From Burkholderiaceae bacterium (GTDB taxonomy: Bacteria > Pseudomonadota > Gammaproteobacteria > Burkholderiales > Burkholderiaceae_D): DNA of 45,219 nt. Shown here one piece after another: positions 10,061 through 17,798 of the stretch (the stretch's first letter is position 1; each line of letters starts with the position of its first letter). A model generated the notes under the pieces. The model was not told the DNA's origin, searched no databases, and saw only the letters and a list, made by a program, of their open reading frames with translations. The translations under genes were made by a program, and so were the position numbers. The stretch covers positions 81,160 to 126,378 of the forward strand of contig JAOASL010000033.1 of the NCBI GenBank assembly GCA_030158675.1, given 5' to 3'.

Positions 10061-10423
10061 TCATTTGGGGCTGGCAGGCTTGCCAGCCGTGTCGCCCTTA
10101 GCGGCGCTGGCCTTGGCTGCGCGCGCGGCAGACACGGAATTACGGTGCTCGGTCACCATGGCGCGCAGGCGCAGATGCAGCATATCGACTGCCGTCGGAC
10201 TATCGGCCACCGCTTGCGATTCGTCGCCGCGGCAGGCTTGCCAGATCGCCCGCGCGACATCGCCGACTGAGATCGCACGGTCGTCATAGCGTTCCAGGCT
10301 GTCGCCGACACAGGCGGACAGTTCGGCGTTACTGATGCGCGGCGCCGTGCCGTCGGCGGCCATCGACTGCGCGGCGAGTGCCAGCAGCAGCGTTGCTGCC
10401 GGCCATTTGAAAAAAATCGTCAT
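10061..10423 (-). CDS. Small secreted protein, hypothetical
   Basis: I use the ATG at 10423, giving 120 residues, because it places a signal peptide (MTIFFKWPAATLLLALAAQSMA) at the N-terminus. The longer frame from 10483 would overlap the upstream gene. The mature part is helical and charged, has two cysteines (in LSACVGD and WQACRGD) that could form a disulphide, and ends in an Ala/Lys-rich tail. I recognise no family. It lies 41 bp after the adhesin-E-like gene on the same strand. Confidence 0.6.
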   Translation of the reverse strand: MTIFFKWPAATLLLALAAQSMAADGTAPRISNAELSACVGDSLERYDDRAISVGDVARAIWQACRGDESQAVADSPTAVDMLHLRLRAMVTEHRNSVSAARAAKASAAKGDTAGKPASPK

Positions 10424-10464
10424 TGATGGATGCCGAAGCGATCGGCCAAAAGGCTTACAAAAAA

Positions 10465-10860
10465 TTATTTCAGGCTGGCGCACGCGGCGCGCACCAGTGT
10501 CTCGTCGATGCTACCAGTCTCAGGAGCCAGCCACTGGCGCTGGCCCTCGGTCCAGTACACCGTCATGCTGGTCGCCATCGGGCCCTTGTGCCAGGAGCGG
10601 AACATCTCGCGAAACATCGACTTGTCGCAATCGTACTCGTAACGCAGCATCTGCGAACGAAAATCCTTGCCGTCGCGGTCCTGGGCGGCCGCATGATCGA
10701 TGACATGCCACAGCAGCACCATCTTCGGGCCGGATTTTTCAGCCGTCTCTTTGTTCACGTACAGCCTGGGATCAGCGGGTGAACCATCAACGGGCGACCA
10801 GTTCGCATGAGCGGATACGGAAGCGGCGAACAGCGCGAGGGCGACTACAATTTTTTTCAT
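10465..10860 (-). CDS. Surface-adhesin-E/CNP1-like secreted protein
   Basis: The 131-residue product has a clean signal peptide (MKKIVVALALFAASVSAHA). The mature part shows the pattern RLYVNKETAEKSG, MVLLWHVIDHA, SQMLRYEYDCDKS and ETLVRAAC, with two cysteines. This resembles the small periplasmic or surface adhesin-E-like proteins common in Betaproteobacteria, whose role is mostly uncharacterised. The family call rests on pattern memory and is moderate. Confidence 0.65.
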   Translation of the reverse strand: MKKIVVALALFAASVSAHANWSPVDGSPADPRLYVNKETAEKSGPKMVLLWHVIDHAAAQDRDGKDFRSQMLRYEYDCDKSMFREMFRSWHKGPMATSMTVYWTEGQRQWLAPETGSIDETLVRAACASLK

Positions 10861-11100
10861 GGCGATACGAGCACGATTATCGAGTTACACGAATAGGAAT
10901 TATAGCCAGCCACCACCCCGTCTGCTGCGGCAAACGCAGCGCCGGCGTACCTCCCTGGCAGCAAGGTCTGTTTTTTATGACCATCAAAAGCGTCACGCCC
11001 GGTAAAACCCGGAAAATGACTGACGAATTTGATCTGGCGCCCAGCCACCCGACGATGACCTGCCTTTAGAATCCATACTCTCTCTACTCCTTTATGCGGC

Positions 11101-12369
11101 ATGCACAGCGCCGCCGTATTCATGCACGAACTCCTGCCCGCCGATTCCGCTGTCGCACTTGCCACTGCGCTCGGCATCGGCTTGCTGATCGGCGCCGAGC
11201 GTGAGCGCCGCAAAGGCACCGGTTCCGGTCGCGATGCGGCAGGCATTCGCACCTTCAGCATCGTCGGACTGATGGGTGCGGTTGCCCAGCTGCTGGGTTC
11301 GCCGGCGCTGACAGCCGTCGTGGTCGCGCTGGTCGGGCTGCATGCGCTGCAGTCCTACCGCAGGAGCGGGCGCGACGATCCCGGCCTCACCACTGAGGTC
11401 GCGCTGATACTGACCTGCCTGCTGGGCGTGATGGCGGTGCCGGCACCGGCGATCGCGGCAGCGGCCGGTATCGTGCTCGCCGCCTTGCTGGTCTCACGCC
11501 AGCAATTGCATGGCTTCGTGAAGAGAGTGCTCACCGAGCAGGAGCTGGATGACGTGATCGTACTGGGCGCCATCCTGCTGGTCGTGATGCCGCTGGCACC
11601 GGATCGCTTCCTGGGTCCACTGGACGCGATCAATCCGCGACAAGTCATGAAGTTTATCGTGCTGGTGATGTTGATCGGCGCGCTCGGCCATATCGCCATG
11701 CGGATTCCGGGGCAACGACTGGGCTTGCTGCTGGCCGGCTTCGCCGGCGGTTTCATCTCCAGTACAGCGACCGTCTATCAAATGGCGCAGTTGTCGCGCG
11801 ATCCTGCGCAGCAGGTTGGCAGGCCGGTGGCGGCCGCCATCGCCTCCTGTGCTTCCACCTATATCCTGCTGGCGTTGATGGTACTGTCCGCATCGCCCGC
11901 ACTGCTGATGCTGCTGCTGCCATCGATGGGGGCCGGTATGCTGGTCATCATTGGCCAGGTCGCGTTGCTGTCACGCGCGCAGCACACCACACCGTCCGCC
12001 AGGACGCCGCAGCCGGGCGGACACGCGTTCTCGCTGACAATGAGCTTCGGTCTTGCCGGCGGCATCCTGCTGGTGACCTTGCTGGCGACCTTCCTGTACC
12101 GGCAGTACGGTGCCAACGGTGCGTTGGCCGGAGCTGCTGCCGCAGGCCTGGCCGATACGCATTCGGCGACCGCGTCGCTGCTCAACCTTGCCGGCAATGG
12201 CGTGCTGACCATGGACGAGGCGCGCATCGGCATCCTGGCCGCGTTCACCACCAATGCGCTGACCAAGACCGCCGTCGCGATGGCCGGCGGCACCCGCGAC
12301 TATGCAACGAAGCTGGTCGCCGGCGTGTTGCTGATGCTGGCCTTTACCTGGGCGCCGCTGCTGCTGTAG
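11101..12369 (+). CDS. MgtC/SapB-family membrane protein with DUF4010 domain
   Basis: The 422-residue integral membrane protein begins with an MgtC-like domain (ALGIGLLIGAERERRKGTG, then GIRTFSIVGLMGA, residues about 20-85) and continues as a DUF4010 domain with GGFISSTATVYQMAQ, GLADTHSATASLLNLA and TNALTKTAVAMAGG. I count roughly twelve hydrophobic segments. The family is linked to magnesium or phosphate homeostasis by name only; DUF4010 proteins lack a defined substrate. Another possible start is the Met at 11122. It stands alone on the plus strand, separated by about 240 bp from the divergent adhesin-like gene. Confidence 0.8.
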   Translation: MHSAAVFMHELLPADSAVALATALGIGLLIGAERERRKGTGSGRDAAGIRTFSIVGLMGAVAQLLGSPALTAVVVALVGLHALQSYRRSGRDDPGLTTEVALILTCLLGVMAVPAPAIAAAAGIVLAALLVSRQQLHGFVKRVLTEQELDDVIVLGAILLVVMPLAPDRFLGPLDAINPRQVMKFIVLVMLIGALGHIAMRIPGQRLGLLLAGFAGGFISSTATVYQMAQLSRDPAQQVGRPVAAAIASCASTYILLALMVLSASPALLMLLLPSMGAGMLVIIGQVALLSRAQHTTPSARTPQPGGHAFSLTMSFGLAGGILLVTLLATFLYRQYGANGALAGAAAAGLADTHSATASLLNLAGNGVLTMDEARIGILAAFTTNALTKTAVAMAGGTRDYATKLVAGVLLMLAFTWAPLLL

Positions 12370-12452
12370 CGTCACCTGCGCCTGCCCGTCCGTCCGGCCC
12401 GCGTCCGATCCCGAGATACCGTGTGTAATCGAATATAAACGCAATCATAATT

Positions 12453-12476
12453 ATTTCTTATTGACCGATAAGAAAT
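12453..12476. promoter_or_regulatory. 9-bp inverted repeat, candidate operator
   Basis: ATTTCTTAT, six bases (TGACCG), then ATAAGAAAT form a perfect dyad in an AT-rich patch about 470 bp upstream of the quinoprotein gene and about 85 bp after the preceding gene. It could bind a regulator of the redox cluster. A hairpin terminator is less likely because no T-run follows. Confidence 0.4.
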
Positions 12477-12617
12477 TCATATTTCACGCCGCGCCTGCAA
12501 GGTCTTAGGCTAACTGTCAGATTCCCCATCAGCCGCTGCGACAGCGCCGACCGATAGGGAAAGCAGCGGGCGATGCAGCACATCCTTTCCTTCAACGTAA
12601 CAAGACAGGAGCAAGGC

Positions 12618-12710
12618 ATGATCCGATCGACGTACACAGCTTCCTCGCCGTCGACCCGCTGCATCTCGTTTCCGCTCACTGAAGAACCCAAGGCCGGCCC
12701 GCCGAGCTAG
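12618..12710 (+). CDS. Possible 30-residue leader peptide
   Basis: An ATG six bases after AGGAG opens a 30-codon frame (begins MIRSTYTASSP, contains one Cys, ends KAGPPS). The spacing of the ribosome site is ideal, which is the main support. The peptide is not PqqA: it lacks the conserved Glu and Tyr. It could be a regulatory leader or a chance ORF. Confidence 0.35.
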   Translation: MIRSTYTASSPSTRCISFPLTEEPKAGPPS

Positions 12711-12946
12711 CCGGCTTTCCCGCCAGTTTTTTCCAGATGCACTCCTTCGCCGGCTCCGTCGCCGGCCGACTCCCTCCGGCCGCTGCCGGAACGGCGGAAG
12801 GGTGCGCCCACGCTGTCCATCAAGGAGAAGCCGATGACCTGAGCCGATACCGCGCAATCTGAATTCCGTTTACAGCAACACTGCAAGTCATCACATCAAT
12901 CAATTAATAAATAAGTTCGACACGATCGGACACTACGGAGGAGACG

Positions 12947-14692
12947 ATGAAACAGCAACGCGTATCACATGGAATGAAGACCCTGGCTCTGGCCATTACC
13001 TTAATCGGATCGGCGGGCGCATCTGCTGAAGTGACCTGGGACAGGTTGCTGAACGCGAACAAGGATCCGAACAACTGGATGATGTATCACCAGTCGTTCG
13101 ACGGTTACCACCATAGCGAACTGAATCAGATCAATGCCGGCAACGTCGACAAACTCGGCGTCGCCTGGATCCATACGCCGAACGCAAGCAAGCGCGGCAT
13201 TCAATCTTTCCCGCTGGTCGTTGACGGCATGCTGTATTACACCTCGGCCAGCGGCAAGGTGTGGGCGCTCGACGGTTCAAACGGCAAGGTAATCTGGAGC
13301 TATCAGGCCAAGATCGACAATGAGCGCGGTGACGGCACCATCTATAGCCCGTACAACCGCGGCATCGCCATCGCTTACGACAAGATCTACTTCGGTACCG
13401 TTGACGGGCGCGTGATTGCGCTGGACATCAAAACCGGCAAGCCGGTGTGGGACAAGACCGTGATGACGGTCGAGAAAGGCAACAAGGGCTTCACCGGCGC
13501 GCCACTGATCGTCAAGGACAAGCTGATCATTGGTTCCAACGGCGGCGAGCTCTCCGGTTGCTGTGGCCCGATTTTCGGCTTGAATGCGCAGACTGGCGAA
13601 ACGGTGTGGCAATTCGACACCGTCGGCGGTGACGATCGCTCGCGCGATTCGTGGAAGAACGACAGCTGGAAAACCGGCGGCGGCGGCGGCTGGATGACCG
13701 GTCAATACGATCCGAAAACCAACTCGGTCTGGTGGGGCACCGCCAACCCGGCACCGGACTACGACCACTCCGGCGCGAACTGGATGACCGAAGGCGCTCG
13801 CCCCGGCGAAAACCTCTACACGTCCTCGGTGATCGTGCTCGACCCGGACACCGGCAAGTTGAAATCCTATTTCCAGGAAATGCCGCATGACGCCTGGGAC
13901 TTCGACAGCGCGGTCGGCGAGTTCATGCGCATCTCGCGCGATGGCAAGGACTACATGGTGCACCCGAACAAGGGCGGCATCATCTTCGTTTACAACGGCA
14001 GCAAGATCGGTGGCGGCGAGAAGCTCGGCATCGAAAACGCGTACATGATCGGCGAGACCTTCAACTACATCAAAGGTGTCGATCCGAAGACGGGCGCGCT
14101 GATCGGCCGCAAGGACTTCACTGAGGGCAGCTTCACCAACATGTGCCCCGCAATCGATGGCACAATCAGTTGGAACGCCGGCAGCTACAGCCCGAGTACC
14201 GGCCTGTATTATAAAAACACGCAGGAATGGTGCTTCGACATCGAAGTGGTGAAAGCCGATCGTCCGAAAGATTACTCGGGCCAGAACTATTTCGGCGCAT
14301 CGTGGACAGCGACCCATCCAAAGGGACGCCAGGCCTACGGCACCATTCAGGCGCGCGACCCGATCACCGGCAAGCTCGCGTGGCGTGTCGAAAACAAATA
14401 CCCGACGCTGGCTTCGCTGCTATCGACCAAGGGTGACCTGGTGTTCGTGCCGGGCGCCGATGGCGTCTTCCAGGCGCTCGATGCCAAGACCGGCAAAGAG
14501 CTCTGGCATCACAACAACGGCCTGGGTCACCACGGCGGCGTGATCACCTACACGGCCAAAGGCAAGCAATATGTGGCGGTGGTCACCGGCTGGGGTAGTC
14601 ACGTGGCCGGCAACTACGGACCGCTGTTTGGTTCGCCGTTCAACGAGATGCCGACCGATAACGGTCAGCTGATCGTGTTCGCACTGAAGTAA
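12947..14692 (+). CDS. PQQ-dependent alcohol dehydrogenase, lanthanide-type signature
   Basis: The 581-residue periplasmic quinoprotein has a signal peptide (to about residue 27, ASAE) and eight-bladed propeller W-motifs such as GKVIWSYQAK, GKPVWDK, GETVWQFDT and GKELWHHNN. Metal/PQQ ligands by comparison with MxaF/XoxF are Glu201 (NGGEL), Asn267 (TANPAP) and the catalytic Asp318. The residue two further on is Asp320 (WDFD), the extra acidic ligand that marks lanthanide-dependent XoxF/PedH enzymes; calcium enzymes have Ala or Ser there. A vicinal Cys205-Cys206 pair sits in LSGCCGPIFG, while the usual CC site before the NRG motif (here YSPYNRG) lacks cysteines. GGAGGAGACG precedes the start. 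Likely substrates are primary alcohols or aldehydes; the exact one is unknown. Electrons probably pass to the cytochrome encoded next. Confidence 0.9.
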   Translation: MKQQRVSHGMKTLALAITLIGSAGASAEVTWDRLLNANKDPNNWMMYHQSFDGYHHSELNQINAGNVDKLGVAWIHTPNASKRGIQSFPLVVDGMLYYTSASGKVWALDGSNGKVIWSYQAKIDNERGDGTIYSPYNRGIAIAYDKIYFGTVDGRVIALDIKTGKPVWDKTVMTVEKGNKGFTGAPLIVKDKLIIGSNGGELSGCCGPIFGLNAQTGETVWQFDTVGGDDRSRDSWKNDSWKTGGGGGWMTGQYDPKTNSVWWGTANPAPDYDHSGANWMTEGARPGENLYTSSVIVLDPDTGKLKSYFQEMPHDAWDFDSAVGEFMRISRDGKDYMVHPNKGGIIFVYNGSKIGGGEKLGIENAYMIGETFNYIKGVDPKTGALIGRKDFTEGSFTNMCPAIDGTISWNAGSYSPSTGLYYKNTQEWCFDIEVVKADRPKDYSGQNYFGASWTATHPKGRQAYGTIQARDPITGKLAWRVENKYPTLASLLSTKGDLVFVPGADGVFQALDAKTGKELWHHNNGLGHHGGVITYTAKGKQYVAVVTGWGSHVAGNYGPLFGSPFNEMPTDNGQLIVFALK

Positions 14693-14710
14693 TCTGATCT
14701 GTCGCGCCAC

Positions 14711-14743
14711 ACCGGCGAAAGCACTCTGCTTTCGCCGGTTTTT
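14711..14743 (+). terminator. Strong hairpin terminator after the PQQ dehydrogenase gene
   Basis: A perfect 13-bp stem (ACCGGCGAAAGCA, loop CTC, TGCTTTCGCCGGT) is followed by further T residues. It sits between the dehydrogenase and its cytochrome gene, so downstream genes should be expressed less or from another promoter. Confidence 0.9.
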
Positions 14744-14811
14744 CCTTGCCCGGCACGCGACGCGTCGGTCCGGCAGGGCTGGTAAAAACCCACTATTTTT
14801 TCGGAGAGTGA

Positions 14812-15225
14812 ATGTCAAAGCGTCTTTGCATGACGGCTGCTGCGATCGCATTGCTGACTGCCTCATGGACAGCCGGGGTCAGCGCGCAGGAACCCCAGGC
14901 AGCGCCGGCGGCACAGCCCGCGCAGGAAGGACAAGACACGCCCGCAGCACCGGAAATCACGCTGGAAAACAGCCGCAAGATGTTTGCGTCGAACTGCAGC
15001 TGGTGCCATGGGAACTTCGGCAAGAAGGCTGGCAAAGGCGGGCCGAAACTGGCCGGCACCAGCAAGGATGAGGAACAGGTGTACCAGACCATCCTGAAAG
15101 GACAGAATGCCATGCCGAGCTTTAAAAAAACGCTGAGCGAAGACAAGATCCGCGCACTGGCCCGATACATCAAATCGCTGCCGGCGGAAGAGCCAGCGGC
15201 ACCACCGCCGACTGAGCAGCAATAA
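14812..15225 (+). CDS. Periplasmic mono-haem cytochrome c
   Basis: The 137-residue protein has a signal peptide (to about residue 25, VSAQ), an Ala/Pro/Gln-rich linker, then a class-I cytochrome c domain with the haem site CSWCH (residues 62-66), GPKLAGT, and the likely axial Met101 in NAMPSF. The C-terminal helix (DKIRALARYIKSL) is typical. A Pro-rich tail ends the protein. GGAGAGTGA precedes the ATG. Position after the quinoprotein gene suggests it is the direct electron acceptor, like XoxG or c550, although a strong terminator separates the two genes. Confidence 0.9.
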   Translation: MSKRLCMTAAAIALLTASWTAGVSAQEPQAAPAAQPAQEGQDTPAAPEITLENSRKMFASNCSWCHGNFGKKAGKGGPKLAGTSKDEEQVYQTILKGQNAMPSFKKTLSEDKIRALARYIKSLPAEEPAAPPPTEQQ

Positions 15226-15261
15226 AGCAACCATCATCTTCGCCGGTAAAAGGAAGCTGCC

Positions 15262-15714
15262 ATGCATCGAATGCCCATTGCGCTGAGACTTCAGCGCCTG
15301 CTCTGCACGATGGCGGGCGTGGTCGCGCTCGCTGTCGCGCCCCATGCGCTGTCCGACGGCCTGAAGCAAGGCCGGCAAGGCGAGTACACGCTGGTCAGCG
15401 GCGGCGTCAACAGCGCCGAGATCGAAGCGCTCGAGAAACTCGCGCAGCGCTATCAGATACAGCTGGTGTTCAAGCAGCAAGGGGACTCGGCCAGCCTCAC
15501 CGGCGTGCGGGTTCGCGTATTCAATACCGCCGGCGACCTGGTCGTTGAAACGACATCGACCGGACCCTACCTGTATGTGAACCCGCCGGCCGGCGGACGC
15601 TTCACCATCGAAGCCGAGCATGAAGGCGAGACGCTAAAGAAAACCCGCGACCTGGTCGGCCGGCGCTATCTGCACCTTGAATTCGATTTCGGCACCGGCG
15701 CACCTACCAAATGA
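15262..15714 (+). CDS. Secreted protein with a predicted beta-sandwich domain, hypothetical
   Basis: The 150-residue product has an N-terminal signal or anchor (residues about 10-30, ending HALSDG). The mature part has GEYTLVSGGVNSAEIEALE, then VRVRVFNTAGDLVVETTSTGPYLYVNPPAGGRFTIEAEH, a pattern like carboxypeptidase-regulatory or transthyretin-like beta-sandwich domains. AGGAAGC precedes the ATG. Its stop overlaps the start of the next gene by 4 bp, so both are coupled within the redox cluster. Function unknown. Confidence 0.7.
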   Translation: MHRMPIALRLQRLLCTMAGVVALAVAPHALSDGLKQGRQGEYTLVSGGVNSAEIEALEKLAQRYQIQLVFKQQGDSASLTGVRVRVFNTAGDLVVETTSTGPYLYVNPPAGGRFTIEAEHEGETLKKTRDLVGRRYLHLEFDFGTGAPTK

Positions 15715-16016
15715 CGCGCGGCCTGCCCTTGCTGATGCTGCTGCCAGCGGCTGCCGCATTCGCCGCGCCCTATCCGCTGGGCGCGCTGAGCTGCAAGGAC
15801 ATGGGTGAATTCGCGTCGCAGGCGATGCAGTGGCGCGAGAGCGGCATCACGCGCGAACAGGCGCTTGGCAAGCTGGATGAACGCCCCTTCGGCGACCCGG
15901 TGGAACGCAAGAATTTCGAACTCGTGCTGCGCATGGTGTTCGGTCGCTATGGCAACAGCTGGACCGTCCAGAGTGCGGGCAATGTGATCCGCTCAGACTG
16001 CGAGACGGGGCGCTAG
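15711..16016 (+). CDS. Small secreted protein, hypothetical
   Basis: 101 residues with a signal peptide (MTRGLPLLMLLPAAAAFA), a helical mature part and two cysteines (LSCKDM and RSDCETG) that could pair. ATGA overlap with the preceding gene indicates translational coupling. No family recognised; its place between the cytochrome and the molybdenum enzyme suggests a periplasmic accessory role. Confidence 0.65.
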   Translation: MTRGLPLLMLLPAAAAFAAPYPLGALSCKDMGEFASQAMQWRESGITREQALGKLDERPFGDPVERKNFELVLRMVFGRYGNSWTVQSAGNVIRSDCETGR

Positions 16017-16131
16017 TGTTAAGCCCGCCGCGACTGCCTCTGCTGCTTCCCCGGTCCTGCAACGCGTCGGAAGCGATCCGGAACGGCGTCCTCCGACGCA
16101 CCACCCTCGGGCCAATTCACTTGAGTCTGCC

Positions 16132-17373
16132 ATGAGAAAAATCCCTCGTCCCGGCGTTGATGCCGGCCGGCGCCAGCTGCTGCGTTACGGCGCAGGCATC
16201 GCCGGCGCAACCGCACTGGCTTCATTCAACGGCAATGCCGTGGCCGGCAGCGCAGAGATCGTGCTGCCTGTCGAGAACGGGCGCCGGCAACTCGTCGCTT
16301 ACCCGGAAAAACGTCCGCTGATTGTGCTGACATCGCGGCCGCCGCAACTGGAGACACCGTTCGAGATATTTAACGAAGGCCTGCTGACGCCGAACGACGC
16401 CTTCTTCGTTCGCTACCATCATGCCGGCCTGCCGACATCGATCGATGGCGAACGTCACACGATCAGCATCGGCGGCAACGCCTGCGCCCGGCCGTTCTCG
16501 CTGACGGTGTCCGAGTTGCGCGATCAGTTCGCGTCTGTCGAGCTGGTCGCAGTGAATCAGTGTTCCGGCAACAGTCGTGCGCACTTCAGCCCACGCGTCA
16601 CCGGCGGCCAGCTGTCGAATGGTGCGATGGGCAATGCGCGCTGGCTTGGCGTGCCGCTGCGCGACGTGCTGACCCGCGCCGGCGTGTCCGACCGCGCCCG
16701 CCAGGTGGTTTTCAATGGCCTGGACATGCCGCTATTTGGCAGCGCCGATTTCGTCAAGGCGCTCGACATTGGCCACGCAATGGACGGCGAAGTGATGATC
16801 GCGTATCGGATGAACGGCGAAGATATACCGATGCTGAACGGCTATCCGGTCAAGCTGGTCGTCCCGGGCCACTACGGCACCTACTGGATCAAGCACCTGT
16901 CCGAGATACAGGTGATCGACCATGAGTTCGAAGGCTTCTGGATGAAGCCTGCCTACCGCATACCCGACAATGACTGCGCCTGCGTCGCGCCGGGCAAGGC
17001 ACCGACGTCGACGCGGCCGATTGGCCGCTTCACGGTACGCTCCTTCATCACCTCGCTTGCCGACGGCGCTTGCCTTGCTGCGGGCCAGCCCGTCAGCGTG
17101 CGCGGCATCGCGTTCGACGGCGGTCATGGCATCCGCGAAGTTGCGTATTCGACCGATGGCGGCGGCGCCTGGCAGCCAGCCGCCCTCGGCACCGACATCG
17201 GACCTTACTCGTTCCGCGAATTCAGCTTCGGCTTCACGCCTGCGCCAGGCCAGCATGATCTGCGCGTGCGCGCATGGAGCCGTGACGGACAAACACAGCC
17301 ACTCGAGGCCAGCTGGCAGCCAGCCGGCTACCTGCGCAATGTGGTCGAGTCGATCCGGGTCAGCGCATCATGA
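16132..17373 (+). CDS. SorA-like sulfite oxidase-family molybdenum enzyme
   Basis: The 413-residue protein carries an N-terminal export region with RRQLLRYGAGIAGATALASF, resembling a twin-arginine signal. The oxidoreductase molybdopterin-binding domain follows, with the Mo-ligand Cys144 in NQCSGNSR, then WLGVPLRDVLTRAGV, a GHYGTYWIKHL segment and FWMKPAYRIPDN. The C-terminal third is the immunoglobulin-like dimerisation domain (SVRGIAFDGGHGIREVAYSTDGG). This architecture matches SorA/SoxC-type sulfite dehydrogenases. The gene directly downstream encodes a SorB-like cytochrome and overlaps by 4 bp, as in sorAB. Sulfite is the likely but unproven substrate. Confidence 0.87.
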   Translation: MRKIPRPGVDAGRRQLLRYGAGIAGATALASFNGNAVAGSAEIVLPVENGRRQLVAYPEKRPLIVLTSRPPQLETPFEIFNEGLLTPNDAFFVRYHHAGLPTSIDGERHTISIGGNACARPFSLTVSELRDQFASVELVAVNQCSGNSRAHFSPRVTGGQLSNGAMGNARWLGVPLRDVLTRAGVSDRARQVVFNGLDMPLFGSADFVKALDIGHAMDGEVMIAYRMNGEDIPMLNGYPVKLVVPGHYGTYWIKHLSEIQVIDHEFEGFWMKPAYRIPDNDCACVAPGKAPTSTRPIGRFTVRSFITSLADGACLAAGQPVSVRGIAFDGGHGIREVAYSTDGGGAWQPAALGTDIGPYSFREFSFGFTPAPGQHDLRVRAWSRDGQTQPLEASWQPAGYLRNVVESIRVSAS

Positions 17374-17786
17374 CGCGCGCTGGCGAACAACCCCTGCATG
17401 CATGCGCGCAGCACAGGCAACGCACGCTCCCGCAGCTGGCGCTGACGGGGATGATGGTGCTGCTGACGCTGCTATTTGCAGGCGCACCGGGTAGCGCGGC
17501 GAAGGCCGAGGCCCGAGAGATCAGCCTGCCGCCCGATGGCGTGCAACTCAAACCCGCCGCTCTGCCCGGCTACGAAAAAGCGCGACGCCAATGCGTCGCC
17601 TGCCACTCGGCGGAGTACATGCAGTATCAGCCTTCGTCAGCCGCCCGCCCCTACTGGGAAGGCGTCGTCACGCGCATGAAAAAAATCTTCAGCGCGCCGC
17701 TCGACGAGGCCGATATGCCTGACATTGTGGATTATCTGGTCAAGACCTACGGCAACGAACAAGCGCAAGCGCAGCACGCGAAATAA
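17370..17786 (+). CDS. SorB-like cytochrome c, partner of the molybdenum enzyme
   Basis: 138 residues: a basic N-terminus, a hydrophobic segment (about 24-44) acting as signal or anchor, then a compact cytochrome domain with CVACH at residues 75-79 followed by SAEYMQYQPSS and a helix DMPDIVDYLVKTYG. The motif order (LKPA, CVACHSAEY, VVTRMKKIF-AP, DYLVKTYG) resembles SorB, the haem subunit of sulfite:cytochrome c oxidoreductase. It overlaps the upstream gene (ATGA), supporting a two-subunit enzyme. Confidence 0.85.
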   Translation: MTRAGEQPLHACAQHRQRTLPQLALTGMMVLLTLLFAGAPGSAAKAEAREISLPPDGVQLKPAALPGYEKARRQCVACHSAEYMQYQPSSAARPYWEGVVTRMKKIFSAPLDEADMPDIVDYLVKTYGNEQAQAQHAK

Positions 17787-17798
17787 GGCACGCCGCCG

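Larger units (their letters stand above)
12370..12946 (+). other. 577-bp leader/intergenic region of the PQQ-dehydrogenase gene
   Basis: No conventional gene. It contains a 9-bp inverted repeat (12453-12476), a 30-codon ORF with a strong ribosome site (12618-12710), and an AAGGAG site placed in front of a two-codon frame ATG-ACC-stop (12834-12842). It must also contain the promoter of the dehydrogenase gene, whose own ribosome site GGAGGAGACG lies directly before 12947. No PqqA-like peptide (Glu-X3-Tyr) was found. Confidence 0.6.

Noticed and set aside
12618-12710. Short ORF as a PqqA precursor
   Set aside because: It lacks the conserved Glu and Tyr that are cross-linked in PqqA, and no pqqBCDE genes are near.
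13277-14317. 346-codon minus-strand ORF inside the PQQ dehydrogenase gene
   Set aside because: Antisense shadow; no domain pattern, while the plus strand has all quinoprotein motifs.
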